From Streptomyces sp. CG1 (GTDB taxonomy: Bacteria; Actinomycetota; Actinomycetes; Streptomycetales; Streptomycetaceae), in assembly GCF_041080625.1 (NCBI RefSeq), contig NZ_CP163518.1, positions 372,001 through 436,000 of the forward strand: a DNA stretch of 64,000 bases, given 5' to 3'. This document shows positions 32,800 through 41,427 of the stretch, piece after piece. Numbering within the stretch: the first letter of the stretch is position 1; each line of letters opens with the position of its first letter. Under the pieces are notes generated by a model. That model searched no databases, was not told the DNA's origin, and was given only the letters and a program-made list of their open reading frames with translations. A program made the translations under genes and the position numbers.

Positions 32800-33501
32800 T
32801 CAAGCGGGGGCCGACCGCCGCGGGTCCGGCAGGTCGGGGTCGAGGTCCGGATGACGGGGCGGGCCGACCAGCGCGCACCGCACGTCCACCACGCCCTCCA
32901 CGGCCCGCGCCAGCAGAAGGACGAGCGGGACGAGCGCCGTGTCGCGCACCCGGCCGGTGAGCGTCACGACACCGTCGTGCACCTCGGTCCGGATCGACTC
33001 GGCGTGGGGGCCGAAGAGCCGTACGACGACCTCGTGCCGGATCTCCTCCGCGATCTCCTCGTCGGTCCGCAGGAACACCTTCAGCAGGTCGGAGCGGCTG
33101 ACGATGCCCGTGAGGAAGCCGTCGTAGTCGACCACCGGCAGGCGCTTGACCCCCTTGCGCGCCATCACACGCGCGGCATGGGCGAGGGTGGCGTCGGCTG
33201 TCACGGTGACGGCCGGGGCGCTCATCAGCTCACCGGCCATCACCGCGCCCGCCTTGTACGCGTCGGCGGGATGGCGCACCAGCCCGTAGCCGTCCGGGTC
33301 GCCTTGGCGGTACTCCTCCTTGGGCAGCAGATCGGCCTCGGAGACGACACCGACGACACGTCCGGTGTCGTCCAGCACGGGGAGGGCGCTGACCCGCCAC
33401 TCCCGCATGGTCTTCACGATGTCCTTGAAGGCGGCGCCCGTGCGCAGAGCCACGACCTTGCGGGTCATCACGTCGTTCACGACCGTCGGAGTGCCGTCCA
33501 T
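32800..33501 (-). CDS. CBS-CBS-BON domain protein
   Basis: A 233-residue paralogue of the protein at 30817. CBS one (VVNDVMTRKVVALRTGAAFK, SALPVLDDTGRVVGVVSEAD), CBS two (SAPAVTVTADATLAHAARVM, RLPVVDYDGFLTGIVSRSDL) and BON (TEVHDGVVTLTGRVRDTALV), with a proline-rich tail. ATG 33501 has GGAGG 5 bases upstream. A palindromic box lies 71 bases upstream. Downstream is the Rv1733c-like gene, probably co-transcribed. Confidence 0.9.
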   Translation of the reverse strand: MDGTPTVVNDVMTRKVVALRTGAAFKDIVKTMREWRVSALPVLDDTGRVVGVVSEADLLPKEEYRQGDPDGYGLVRHPADAYKAGAVMAGELMSAPAVTVTADATLAHAARVMARKGVKRLPVVDYDGFLTGIVSRSDLLKVFLRTDEEIAEEIRHEVVVRLFGPHAESIRTEVHDGVVTLTGRVRDTALVPLVLLLARAVEGVVDVRCALVGPPRHPDLDPDLPDPRRSAPA

Positions 33502-33571
33502 GGCGTCCTCCAAAGCTGGGATGCCGTCCTGCGACACCTCCAGCCTGAGCCTGCGGCCCCGCTCCCGGCAT

Positions 33572-33585
33572 GGGCCGAGCGGCCC
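33572..33585. promoter_or_regulatory. GGGCC-N4-GGCCC palindrome upstream of the CBS-BON gene
   Basis: GGGCCGAGCGGCCC, 71 bases before ATG 33501. A second related half-site (GGGCCGACCGGGG) starts at 33604. Candidate OsdR/DosR-type boxes. Confidence 0.55.
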
Positions 33586-33673
33586 TCCCCCGTCCCTGTG
33601 ACAGGGCCGACCGGGGTGATACGGCCCTGGTTCCGCGTCTCCGCAAGCCGCAACGAGATCCAGGGGGCAGTTC

Positions 33674-35395
33674 CTACGTGGGCGGGAGCGGTACCCTCCA
33701 CTCCAGCACCGTGCCGCCACCCTGGGGGCTGCGCACCGCGAGCCGTCCGCCCAGTTGCTCCGCTCGCTCGGCCATGTTCCGCAGCCCGCTACGGCGGCCG
33801 TCGCCCGGAATGCCCACGCCGTCGTCCGAGACCGTCAAGGACACCTCCCGGCCGTCTGTCACGAGGACCACCTGGGCCCGGTCCGCCTGGGCGTGCCGGG
33901 CGATGTTGGTGAGCGCCTCCGAGAGCACCGCCACGACATGATCGGCGATCTCGGGCGGCACATCGGTGTCGACCAGACCCTCGATGCGCACGCTGGGCGT
34001 GAAGTCCAGCAGCGGGGCGGTCTCGCCGACCACACCGACGACCTTCGCGCGCAGTCCGCTGTCGGCGGGGCCCGTGCGTGCCCGCAGCCCGAAGATCGCA
34101 GACCTGATGATCTTGATGGTCTCGTCGAGGTCGTCCACAGCCCGCAGCACCCGTTCGGCGGCCTCGGGGTGCTCGATGAAACGGCTCGCGCTCTGCAAGG
34201 TCATTCCCGTGGCGAACAGCCGCTGGATGGCCAGGTCGTGCAGGTCACGGGCGATACGGTCGCGGTCCTTCAGCAGCGCGATCTGCTGGGCGTCCTGCCG
34301 GCGCTCGGCCAGCTCCATCGCGATCGCGGCCTGCGCGGCAAAACCGTTCAGCATCTCGGTCTCCGCCTCCGAGAACACCGGCCGACCGGCTTCGCGCGCC
34401 AGCAGGACCACACCCCTTACCCCGCCCTCGCCGGTGCGGATGGGCACGGCGACGGCTGGGCCGAGTCCGCCGAAGCGCGGGGGGTCCTGGGATACCCGGG
34501 CATCGTGGGCGACGTCGTCGCTGGTGACCGGTGCGGCGGTGCAGTACGCGAGTCCCATCAGGCTCTCGTGCAGCGACAGCACCAGCCCGCGGTGTGCCTC
34601 CGCGTCCAGTCCGACGGCGATCTCCACGGAGAGCGACTTCGTGTCCCCCATCGGTAGCGCGACCGCCGCCAGAGCCGAGCCCGCTATCTCCCGGGCGCGT
34701 TCGGCGATCAGCCCCAGGGACTCGGCACGCGCGCCGCCCGACACCAGACTGTGGGTGATCTCCGCGTTCGCCCGCAGCCAGCGCTCACGCAGCCGGGAGT
34801 GCTCGTACAGGCGCGCATTGTCGATGGCCACGCCGGCGGCTACGGCGAGCGTGGACAGCACTGACTCGTCGTCCTCGTCGAACTCCGCACCGCCGCGCTT
34901 CTCGGTCAGGTACAGGTTGCCGAAGACCTGGTCGCGCACCCGGATCGGGACGCCTACGAACCTGGTCATCGGCGGGTGGTGCGGCGGGAAGCCGTACGAG
35001 GCCGGGTGTTCGGAGATTTTCGCCAGCCGCAGCGGCTCCGGGTGCCGGATCAGCTCACCCAGGATGCCGTGCCCCTCCGGATAGTGGCCGACGGCGGCGA
35101 TCTGTTTCTCGGTCACGCCGACGGTGTGGAAGGCGGACAGCGTCCTGCCGTCGGGCCCGATGACGCCGAGGGCGGCGTACTCGGCGTCGACGAGCACCGC
35201 GGCCGCCTCCACGATGGAGTGCAGCGCCTGTTCCAGGTCCAGTTCCCGGCCGACGGAGAGGACCGCCCCCAGCAGGCTGCGCACGCGATCCTGGGTGCCT
35301 CGGGGCGCATTGACCCGGGCCTGCAGCTCCTTCAGCAGTTCGTCCAGCTTCAGCTGAGGCAATGATGCGTGGGACTCTGCGGACTGTGCCACCAC
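33674..35395 (-). CDS. DosS/OsdK-like GAF-GAF sensor histidine kinase
   Basis: A 573-residue cytosolic kinase of the DevS/DosS type. Two GAF domains (about 55-195 and 215-365) are followed by a HisKA_3 dimerisation helix with phospho-acceptor His386 (RDRIARDLHDLAIQRL) and HATPase_c (SEALTNIARHAQADRAQVVL, VSDDGVGIPGDG). GAF-A keeps HHPPM next to VGVPIRVRDQVFGNLYLTEK, where DosS/DosT carry the haem-ligating His; that assignment is inference. GTG 35395 follows GAGAGGAGC; GTG 35464 is open upstream without a ribosome site. No LuxR-type response regulator is in this window, so its OsdR/DosR partner must be elsewhere. Divergent from pyruvate phosphate dikinase, as in S. coelicolor SCO0203-SCO0208. 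Confidence 0.9.
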   Translation of the reverse strand: MVAQSAESHASLPQLKLDELLKELQARVNAPRGTQDRVRSLLGAVLSVGRELDLEQALHSIVEAAAVLVDAEYAALGVIGPDGRTLSAFHTVGVTEKQIAAVGHYPEGHGILGELIRHPEPLRLAKISEHPASYGFPPHHPPMTRFVGVPIRVRDQVFGNLYLTEKRGGAEFDEDDESVLSTLAVAAGVAIDNARLYEHSRLRERWLRANAEITHSLVSGGARAESLGLIAERAREIAGSALAAVALPMGDTKSLSVEIAVGLDAEAHRGLVLSLHESLMGLAYCTAAPVTSDDVAHDARVSQDPPRFGGLGPAVAVPIRTGEGGVRGVVLLAREAGRPVFSEAETEMLNGFAAQAAIAMELAERRQDAQQIALLKDRDRIARDLHDLAIQRLFATGMTLQSASRFIEHPEAAERVLRAVDDLDETIKIIRSAIFGLRARTGPADSGLRAKVVGVVGETAPLLDFTPSVRIEGLVDTDVPPEIADHVVAVLSEALTNIARHAQADRAQVVLVTDGREVSLTVSDDGVGIPGDGRRSGLRNMAERAEQLGGRLAVRSPQGGGTVLEWRVPLPPT

Positions 35396-35546
35396 GCTCC
35401 TCTCGGCCCTCAGACGCCGGGCGGGGAACCTCGACTTGGTGCGATTCACCCTATCGGTCCCCACCTGGGGGCGGTATCCGAGCCTGCGAGCCGCTCCTCA
35501 GGCCAAGGCCCGGCCCGCCCCGCTCACCGGCCGACGGCCGGCGCTT

Positions 35547-35560
35547 GGGCCGATCGGCCC
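35547..35560. promoter_or_regulatory. Perfect GGGCCGATCGGCCC palindrome, candidate OsdR/DosR-type box
   Basis: A fully symmetric 14-mer in the divergent region between the GAF kinase and ppdK, 89 bases before ATG 35649. Best copy of the motif. Confidence 0.6.
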
Positions 35561-35648
35561 ACCCCTGGGGACCGAGAGCACCTCCCCGACGGTCCCGCCG
35601 CGTCGGAGGCTGAAGCCGTACGCGACGGCAGAGCCGAGGAGAGGCGTC

Positions 35649-38336
35649 ATGCTCCGGTACGTCTACGATTTCCAGGACGGCGGCCGCGACCTGGCCGACG
35701 TGCTCGGCGGCAAGGGCGCCAACCTGGCCGAGATGACCCGGCTGGGCCTGCCGGTACCACGCGGGTTCATCGTCACCACCGAGGCCTGCCGGGCCTTCCT
35801 CGCCAGTGGCGAGGAACCGGAGGGCATGTCGGCGGAGGTCTCGCGGCACCTGTCGGAACTGGAGACGGCCACCGGGCGACGCCTGGGCCAGGCGGACGAC
35901 CCGTTGCTGGTCTCCGTCCGCTCCGGAGCCCGTTTCTCCATGCCCGGCATGATGGAAACGGTCCTCGACATCGGCCTGAACGACGCCTCCGTGCTCGGCC
36001 TGGCCAAGGCGTCCGGGAACGAACGCTTCGCCTGGGACTCCTACCGCCGGCTCGTCCAGATGTACGGCAGCACAGTGATGGGCGTTGATCCCGCGCTGTT
36101 CGACGAAGCGATGACCCTGCTGAAGAAGGCCCGTGAGGCCGCCGACGACGTCCACCTGGACGCCGGCGACCTCGCCTGGCTGGTGGAGATGTACAAGGGC
36201 GTGATCCGCGACGAGACGGGCCACGACTTCCCGCAGTCCCCTGCAGGGCAACTCCAGCAGGCGATCCTCGCCGTGTTCCGCTCCTGGAACGCCGAGCGCG
36301 CCCGCCTGTACCGGCGGCGCGAGCACATCCCGGACGACCTCGGTACGGCCGTCACCGTGCAGCGCATGGTGCTCGGCAACCTCGGCCCCGACTCCGGCAG
36401 CGGCGTCGCCTTCACCCGCGACCCGGCCACAGGACGTCCCGGACTCTACGGCGACTACCTGCCGAACGCACAGGGCGAGGACGTCGTCTCAGGCGTGCGC
36501 GACGCCGTACCGCTCGCCGAGCTGGAACGGCTGGACCCTCGGTCGTACCGGCAACTGCGCGATCACGCACAGACGTTGGAGCGCCACTACCGGGATCTGT
36601 GCGACATCGAGTTCACCATCGAGCGCGGCACCCTGTGGATGCTGCAGACCCGGGTGGGCAAGCGCACCGCGGAGGCCGCCTTCGCCATCGCCGCCGAGTT
36701 GGTCGAGGAAGGGCTGATCACCGCCGACGAGGCCCTGGCACGGGTGAGCGGTGACGGGCTGGCGCGACTGATGTTCCCGCGCTTCGACACGGAAGCCACC
36801 GGCGAAGCGCTGGCCCACGGAATACCGGCCTCTCCGGGCGCGGCGGTGGGCGCGGCCGTCTTCGACGCGGCGGAGGCAGTACGACGATCCGCAGCGGGCG
36901 AGCAGGTGGTGCTCGTCCGGGAGGAGACGACCCCCGACGACCTGCCCGGCATGGTCGCCGCGCAGGCGGTGCTGACCGGCCGGGGCGGCAAGACCAGCCA
37001 CGCGGCGGTGGTCGCGCGTGGAATGGGCAAGGTCTGCGTGTGCGGTGCACAGGACATCACCGTCAACAGCGCATCGCGCCGCTTCACCGCCCGGAACGGA
37101 ACCGTCGTCGAAGAGGGCACGGTCATCTCGGTGGACGGCTCCACCGGCTCCGTGTACGCGGGCGCGGTTGCGCTGATCGCCTCCGCGACCATGCGCTATC
37201 TGGAGACCGGAGAGCACGTGGACAGCGCGGTCGCCGCCGTTGCCCGCGCTCTGGACCACGCGGACTCGATACGGCGGTTGGAGGTGCGGGCCAACGCGGA
37301 TACCCCCGAGGACGCGGCACGCGCCCGGCGGTTCGGAGCGCAGGGCATCGGGCTGTGCCGCACCGAGCACATGTTCCTCGGCGAGCGGCGCAAGCTGGTG
37401 GAGGAGATGATCCTGGCCCGTACGGCTGCCGGACGCGAGCGGGCGCTGGCGGCTCTCCTGCCGCTCCAGCGGCGGGACTTCGCGGCCATTCTGGAGGCAA
37501 TGGACGGCCTGCCGGTCACCATCCGGCTCCTCGACCCGCCACTGCACGAGTTCCTGCCCGATCGCACCGCCCTGGCCGTGCGCGTAGCCACCGCCAAGGC
37601 AGCTGGCGGGCAACCGGACGCCCACGACGTGGAGTTGCTCGACGCCGTGAACCGGATGCACGAGGAGAACCCGATGCTCGGCCTGCGCGGCGTACGGCTG
37701 GGGCTCGTGGTTCCGGGCCTGGTCGCGATGCAGGTCCGGGCCGTCGCCGAAGCAGTGGTCGAGCGGACGCGGGCCGGGGGCACCCCGCGGGCGGAGATCA
37801 TGGTGCCGCTCGTCGGAGCCATCGAGGAACTCCGGCTGACTCGCGAGCAGGCGGCGCGCGTGCTGGCCGAGGTCGGTGAGGAGACCGGTGTGCCCGTCCG
37901 CTGCGCCGTCGGCACGATGATCGAGCTGCCCCGGGCCGCGCTCACGGCCGGCCGGATCGCCGAGGAGGCGGAGTTCTTCTCCTTCGGCACCAACGACCTC
38001 ACCCAGACGACCTGGGGCTTCTCCCGCGACGACGTCGAGGCCGCTTTCTTCTCCGCCTACCTCGACAAAGGCGTCTTCGCTGCCTCGCCGTTCGAAACGC
38101 TCGACCGGGAAGGCGTGGGCCGGCTCGTCCGGATCGCCGTCGAGGAGGGCCGCGCCGTCCGGCCCGACCTGCAGACCGGCGTCTGCGGCGAGCACGGCGG
38201 CGACCCGGAGTCGATCCACTTCTTCCACACCGCCGGGCTGGACTACGTCTCCTGCTCGCCGTTCCGGGTCCCGGTGGCTCGCCTGGAGGCGGGGCGGGCC
38301 GCGCTCAGCAGCATGGACACCGGTGACAGCAAGTGA
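35649..38336 (+). CDS. ppdK: Pyruvate, phosphate dikinase
   Basis: An 895-residue enzyme interconverting pyruvate, ATP and phosphate with PEP, AMP and PPi. The N-terminal ATP-grasp domain (LGGKGANLAEMTRLGLPVPR, VSVRSGARFSMPGMMETVLD) leads to the phosphohistidine domain with catalytic His451 in GRGGKTSHAAVVARGMGKVC and the PEP/pyruvate TIM barrel (GLCRTEHMF, SFGTNDLTQTTWGFSRDD, catalytic Cys846 in GVCGEHGGDP). ATG 35649 has GAGGAGAGGCGTC upstream. PPDK lets cells regain ATP or PEP from PPi under energy limitation and sits in the hypoxia regulons of mycobacteria and streptomycetes. Confidence 0.95.
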   Translation: MLRYVYDFQDGGRDLADVLGGKGANLAEMTRLGLPVPRGFIVTTEACRAFLASGEEPEGMSAEVSRHLSELETATGRRLGQADDPLLVSVRSGARFSMPGMMETVLDIGLNDASVLGLAKASGNERFAWDSYRRLVQMYGSTVMGVDPALFDEAMTLLKKAREAADDVHLDAGDLAWLVEMYKGVIRDETGHDFPQSPAGQLQQAILAVFRSWNAERARLYRRREHIPDDLGTAVTVQRMVLGNLGPDSGSGVAFTRDPATGRPGLYGDYLPNAQGEDVVSGVRDAVPLAELERLDPRSYRQLRDHAQTLERHYRDLCDIEFTIERGTLWMLQTRVGKRTAEAAFAIAAELVEEGLITADEALARVSGDGLARLMFPRFDTEATGEALAHGIPASPGAAVGAAVFDAAEAVRRSAAGEQVVLVREETTPDDLPGMVAAQAVLTGRGGKTSHAAVVARGMGKVCVCGAQDITVNSASRRFTARNGTVVEEGTVISVDGSTGSVYAGAVALIASATMRYLETGEHVDSAVAAVARALDHADSIRRLEVRANADTPEDAARARRFGAQGIGLCRTEHMFLGERRKLVEEMILARTAAGRERALAALLPLQRRDFAAILEAMDGLPVTIRLLDPPLHEFLPDRTALAVRVATAKAAGGQPDAHDVELLDAVNRMHEENPMLGLRGVRLGLVVPGLVAMQVRAVAEAVVERTRAGGTPRAEIMVPLVGAIEELRLTREQAARVLAEVGEETGVPVRCAVGTMIELPRAALTAGRIAEEAEFFSFGTNDLTQTTWGFSRDDVEAAFFSAYLDKGVFAASPFETLDREGVGRLVRIAVEEGRAVRPDLQTGVCGEHGGDPESIHFFHTAGLDYVSCSPFRVPVARLEAGRAALSSMDTGDSK

Positions 38337-38439
38337 GCGAACCAGAGACGACCGGACCCGTGGCCGAGGACCGAACGGCACTGGAGAGGCGGACGGCCAT
38401 GGCGACAGTGCGGTCACGCGCGGCACCGATCCCCCGCGG

Positions 38440-38800
38440 TGCCGCTCCACCCGCACGGCGCCACAGAACACGCACCCGGGCACCGCATGCGGCCCACCGT
38501 CCACCCGGTCAACTGCGCCCTGGAGGGCGGTGACATCGTGATCCGTACACGTGATCCGTACATACAAGGGCTCGGCCCTGACCTCGCAGGCCCATGAAGC
38601 CGACAGCGTCGCCGTGGTCGTCGCCTACGAGGCCGACGCCACGCCCCGGACACACACCTTGGCTGAAGCGTGGTGGTCACCGGCGACACCCACCTGGTCA
38701 CCGGTCCTGCCGAACTGGCGCGCAGTGGGGGACGTACCACGGCCCCGGCCAGGTCGGAGCAGCAGGGGCCGTAGTCACCGTGGAGTCACTTGCTTCGCCC
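38440..38800 (+). pseudogene. Decayed pyridoxamine 5'-phosphate oxidase-fold gene
   Basis: Fragments in different frames rebuild the PPOX/flavin-reductase fold: LEGGDIVIRT, YKGSALTSQAHEADS, VVAYEADA and, in another frame, THLG then TGA (38664-38666, Trp in relatives) then SVVVTGDTHLVTGPAELAR. A short tandem duplication around GTGATCCGTACA breaks the first frame, and the N-terminal part is unrecognisable. At least three lesions. One of three broken PPOX-type genes in this island. Confidence 0.65.
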
Positions 38801-39066
38801 ACCGGCACTGGCGAGACATAGGTTCGCGAGGCGGTGGGTCGCGTCTTGGAAGGGTCTGTCGATGTGGCGGCGGCTCGTCCGGAGAGACAGGTGGACGAAC
38901 GGTCCGGCGTGGACGGCGAGTGTCCAGCAAACGCTGGTTCTCGTGCCGGTCACTGGCGTGAGGGTCCACTGCTCCATGAGCGGCCACAACCTGGAGGCTG
39001 GCCGGAGGGTGCGTCCGCGCGGAGAATGATGTTGTTGCTCTGCTCGTCCGTGGGGCGGTGATCGGG

Positions 39067-39354
39067 ATGACGCAGCAGTATCTCGTCGGGGAGACGTCCG
39101 TGCTTCTGGCGCAGCTCGAAGCGTCCGGCGCTGATCCGCTGACCGCACGCGAGCTCGCACGGCTGCGACGTGAAGCGGAGAGCGGGCCCGTCAGTGGACT
39201 GGGGCCGGTGGCGGTGCGGGCTTTGGAACTGACCGACAAACTGTGCCGGGACTCGCTGCGGCGCGGAGACGTCCCTGGCTTCCTCCGCCAATGCACCAGC
39301 GGCGCCGAGCTGCGGGAGTTCTGCCTCTGCGCGCAGCTTCTCGCCGACACGTGA
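39067..39354 (+). CDS. Conserved hypothetical protein
   Basis: A 95-residue helical protein (YLVGETSVLLAQLEASGADP, LTARELARLRREAESGPVSG, LELTDKLCRDSLRRGDVPGF) with no recognised domain. GTG 39058 in frame is the alternative start. It precedes the ArsR/ATPase module but is separated from it by the operator at 39410, so it is a separate unit. Confidence 0.55.
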   Translation: MTQQYLVGETSVLLAQLEASGADPLTARELARLRREAESGPVSGLGPVAVRALELTDKLCRDSLRRGDVPGFLRQCTSGAELREFCLCAQLLADT

Positions 39355-39409
39355 CGATTCCGGCCCCCAAAGGCCAGGCCCGGCGTCTGTCGTTGCCTTT
39401 CCCCGGACA

Positions 39410-39432
39410 TATAATTGAAGAGTTCTTCAATT
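39410..39432 (+). promoter_or_regulatory. ArsR-type operator with perfect -10 hexamer
   Basis: Inverted repeat AATTGAAGA-GT-TCTTCAATT occupies 39413-39432, perfectly symmetric. A consensus -10 TATAAT (39410-39415) overlaps its left arm, so a bound repressor would block the promoter. It lies 46 bases before the small gene at 39479, which leads into the ArsR gene at 39667; autoregulation is the simple reading. Its AATTGnnnA-N2-TnnnCAATT core is shared with the operator at 50475. Confidence 0.8.
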
Positions 39433-39478
39433 GGTTAGTTGCCGTGGAGTCTAAGTGATCCGGAGCCCGGAGGTCTGA

Positions 39479-39661
39479 GTGAGCGAAGTCGCCGAGGCGC
39501 TGCTGGCGCGGGTACACGCGGCGCGGGCCGGTCTGGCAGCTGCCCTCGACGCCGACGACGCGTACGCCATCGCCGTGGCCCAGGACGAGCTGGACGACGC
39601 GGTGCGCCTGGCGCTGCGGCACGGGCTCGACGTCGAGGCGACGGGAGCGGACGAGGGGTGA
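39479..39661 (+). CDS. Small hypothetical protein preceding ArsR regulator
   Basis: A 60-residue acidic alanine-rich helical protein (EVAEALLARVHAARAGLAAA, YAIAVAQDELDDAVRLALRH). GTG 39479 follows CGGAGGTCTGA. Its TGA 39659-39661 overlaps GTG 39658, a possible ArsR start. Probably co-transcribed with and coupled to the ArsR gene, behind the shared operator. Confidence 0.6.
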   Translation: MSEVAEALLARVHAARAGLAAALDADDAYAIAVAQDELDDAVRLALRHGLDVEATGADEG

Positions 39662-39666
39662 ACGGA

Positions 39667-40005
39667 ATGCCGGTTCCGCTGTACGAGGCGAAGGCTGAGT
39701 TCTTCCGGATGCTCGGCCACCCTGTGCGGATACGAGTGCTGGAGCTGCTGCAGGACGGCCCGAAGCCGGTGCGCGACCTGCTCGCGGCCATCGAGGTCGA
39801 GCCGTCGAACCTGTCCCAGCAGCTCGCCGTACTGCGCCGCTCGGGCATCGTGACCGCTACGCGTACCGGCTCGACAGTGGTGTACGAGCTCGCGGGCGGG
39901 GACGTGGCTGAGTTGCTCGCTGCCGCGCGGCGGATCCTGGCCACGCTGCTGACCGGTCGGCAGGACCTGCTGGACGAGCTGCGAGCGTCGGAGCCGGCGC
40001 GTTGA
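39667..40005 (+). CDS. ArsR-family repressor, Rv0081-like
   Basis: A 112-residue winged-helix regulator close to M. tuberculosis Rv0081 and to the paralogue at 49967. Wing and recognition helix read KAEFFRMLGHPVRIRVLELL, VRDLLAAIEVEPSNLSQQLA and LRRSGIVTATRTGSTVVYEL. Apart from Met there are no obvious metal-ligand cysteines, so it is a non-metal ArsR type. ATG 39667 or the coupled GTG 39658 are starts. TTG 40002 of the next gene overlaps its stop (TTGA). It probably binds the operator at 39413 and so controls its own operon. Confidence 0.85.
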   Translation: MPVPLYEAKAEFFRMLGHPVRIRVLELLQDGPKPVRDLLAAIEVEPSNLSQQLAVLRRSGIVTATRTGSTVVYELAGGDVAELLAAARRILATLLTGRQDLLDELRASEPAR

Positions 40006-40475
40006 GCGGCAACGACGGGTTCCGGCTGCCGTGGCGACGCGGCAGACCGGTCGCGGCCATAGAGCATGTGCTGCCGTCGGCGCAGCGGCACATCGCCTCG
40101 TTCAGGTTGGAGCCCGAGGCGGTCAGGCCCGCCCGGGAAGCGGTGGCCGAGCACCTTCCTGCGGCCGGTGTCGCGCCGGGTTCGGCTTTCGCGGATGCAG
40201 TGCTGCTGGTGACCAGCGAGCTGGTGGTGAACGTGCTGCGGCATGCTCCTCGGTCGCCAGTGATGGACGTAGGCATCACGGTCGCGGCCGGGCAGCTGGT
40301 CATCAGCGTCGCAGACGCCGAGCCCGGGCTCCCGGACCTCAGCGACGCGGGCATGGGCGCCGGGCTACGGATGGTGGCCGAGCTGGCCGCCGACTACGAC
40401 GGCGATGTCAGCGCGGAGCCCCCCATAGACCACGACGGCAAGGTCGTCCTCGTGCGGTTCAGCAGGCCGTCGTAG
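40002..40475 (+). CDS. Anti-sigma/HATPase-type ATP-binding protein
   Basis: A 157-residue single-domain RsbW-like ATPase: PSAQRHIASFRLEPEAVRPA, LVTSELVVNVLRHAPRSPVM (N-box) and DAGMGAGLRMVAELAADYDG (G-box). Such proteins act as kinase or sequestering partners in streptomycete sigma or regulatory switches. The start is TTG 40002 overlapping the ArsR stop, so the two genes are translationally coupled. Partner unknown. Confidence 0.8.
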   Translation: MSGNDGFRLPWRRGRPVAAIEHVLPSAQRHIASFRLEPEAVRPAREAVAEHLPAAGVAPGSAFADAVLLVTSELVVNVLRHAPRSPVMDVGITVAAGQLVISVADAEPGLPDLSDAGMGAGLRMVAELAADYDGDVSAEPPIDHDGKVVLVRFSRPS

Positions 40476-40500
40476 CGGCGTGCACATCAGTGGACATCAC

Positions 40501-40701
40501 ATGAAGCAGGGAGACGACACGGTGACCGACGAAGCGGCCGACCAGCCCGCCGGCAAGCAGCGTAAGCCGAAGACCAGAGACATGGAGTGGCGGATCGAGC
40601 GCGGGGTCGCGATCCGGGCGGGCTTCTACATCTTCGGCACGCACCTCATCGCCGGATGGGTGATGCTGCTCTTCTACCTGGGCCAGCACGCGCACAAATG
40701 A
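40501..40701 (+). CDS. DUF6126-like small membrane protein
   Basis: A 66-residue protein with a charged N-terminal half (DEAADQPAGKQRKPKTRDME) and a single C-terminal helix (FYIFGTHLIAGWVMLLFYLG). Start choices are ATG 40501 or GTG 40522, the latter with GGGAG 8 bases upstream. It is the last gene of the ArsR/ATPase module. Function unknown. Confidence 0.6.
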   Translation: MKQGDDTVTDEAADQPAGKQRKPKTRDMEWRIERGVAIRAGFYIFGTHLIAGWVMLLFYLGQHAHK

Positions 40702-40732
40702 CCCGGCGTGATCGCGTGCACAGTTGCGACAA

Positions 40733-40746
40733 GGGCCGACCGGCCC
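40733..40746. promoter_or_regulatory. GGGCC-N4-GGCCC palindrome
   Basis: GGGCCGACCGGCCC, 184 bases before GTG 40930. Candidate OsdR/DosR-type box for the 40930-41860 pair. Confidence 0.45.
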
Positions 40747-40929
40747 TGATGTCGGCCCAGCCGACTCATGGACCGCCCCCTTTCCGGCCTGAGGAGATTG
40801 GCTGTTGCCGTGGGCAGCTGCACCACCCATGTCTCTCCGGAATGACCACCCACGGGGCTACCCGCAGGCCGCTTTGGGGCTGCGAGACCGTGCCGGGATG
40901 GGTTAGGCGCGGAGAAAGGATTGCTTGAG

Positions 40930-41427
40930 GTGATCGCTGTTGTGGGACACCCTGACCTCACCGCGCCCACGCTGGCGATGCTGGAGCAGGAGCTGCGTCG
41001 GCGTCTGGCCGAGTTCGCGCGGGCGGGCAGAGCCGGGCTGGTGCGGGCCGGGCACGGGCTGCCGGTCGCCTTCGGGAGGGCTGCTGGCGCCGCAGGACTG
41101 GCGCTGGTGACCGTCCTGCCCTCCAAGAACGGCGTGCCCGAGGTGCTGGAGCCGCGCGATCGCAAGGCCGCCGGTGAGCTGTTGTTGCTCTCGGCGCAGG
41201 TGCGGCTGCTGGAGTACGACCCGTCCGACCGCGGCGCCTGCGTGGATGCCGACGAGAGCCTGCTGCGCTCCTGTGGCCGACTGCTGGCGGTGTGGGACGG
41301 CTCTTCGTCCACCAACCGGGACGCGACGGCCCACCTGGTCGCCTTCGCCCGCAGCAGCGGCATAGACGTCGAGGTCCTGTGGCCCGACGGAGCCGACCGT
41401 ATGGCACCGGACGAGGAGGCGCCATGA
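40930..41427 (+). CDS. SLOG-like Rossmann protein
   Basis: A 165-residue protein whose order of motifs (IAVVGHPDLTAPTLAMLEQE, ALVTVLPSKNG, EVLEPRDRKAAGELLLLSAQ, LLAVWDGSSSTNRDATAHLV) matches nucleotide-binding SLOG/TIR-related Rossmann folds, but I cannot fix a subfamily. GTG 40930 has GGAGAAAGG 11 bases upstream; TTG 40921 is an alternative. Its stop overlaps ATG 41424 of the next gene (ATGA), so it is coupled to a now broken PPOX gene. Confidence 0.6.
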   Translation: MIAVVGHPDLTAPTLAMLEQELRRRLAEFARAGRAGLVRAGHGLPVAFGRAAGAAGLALVTVLPSKNGVPEVLEPRDRKAAGELLLLSAQVRLLEYDPSDRGACVDADESLLRSCGRLLAVWDGSSSTNRDATAHLVAFARSSGIDVEVLWPDGADRMAPDEEAP

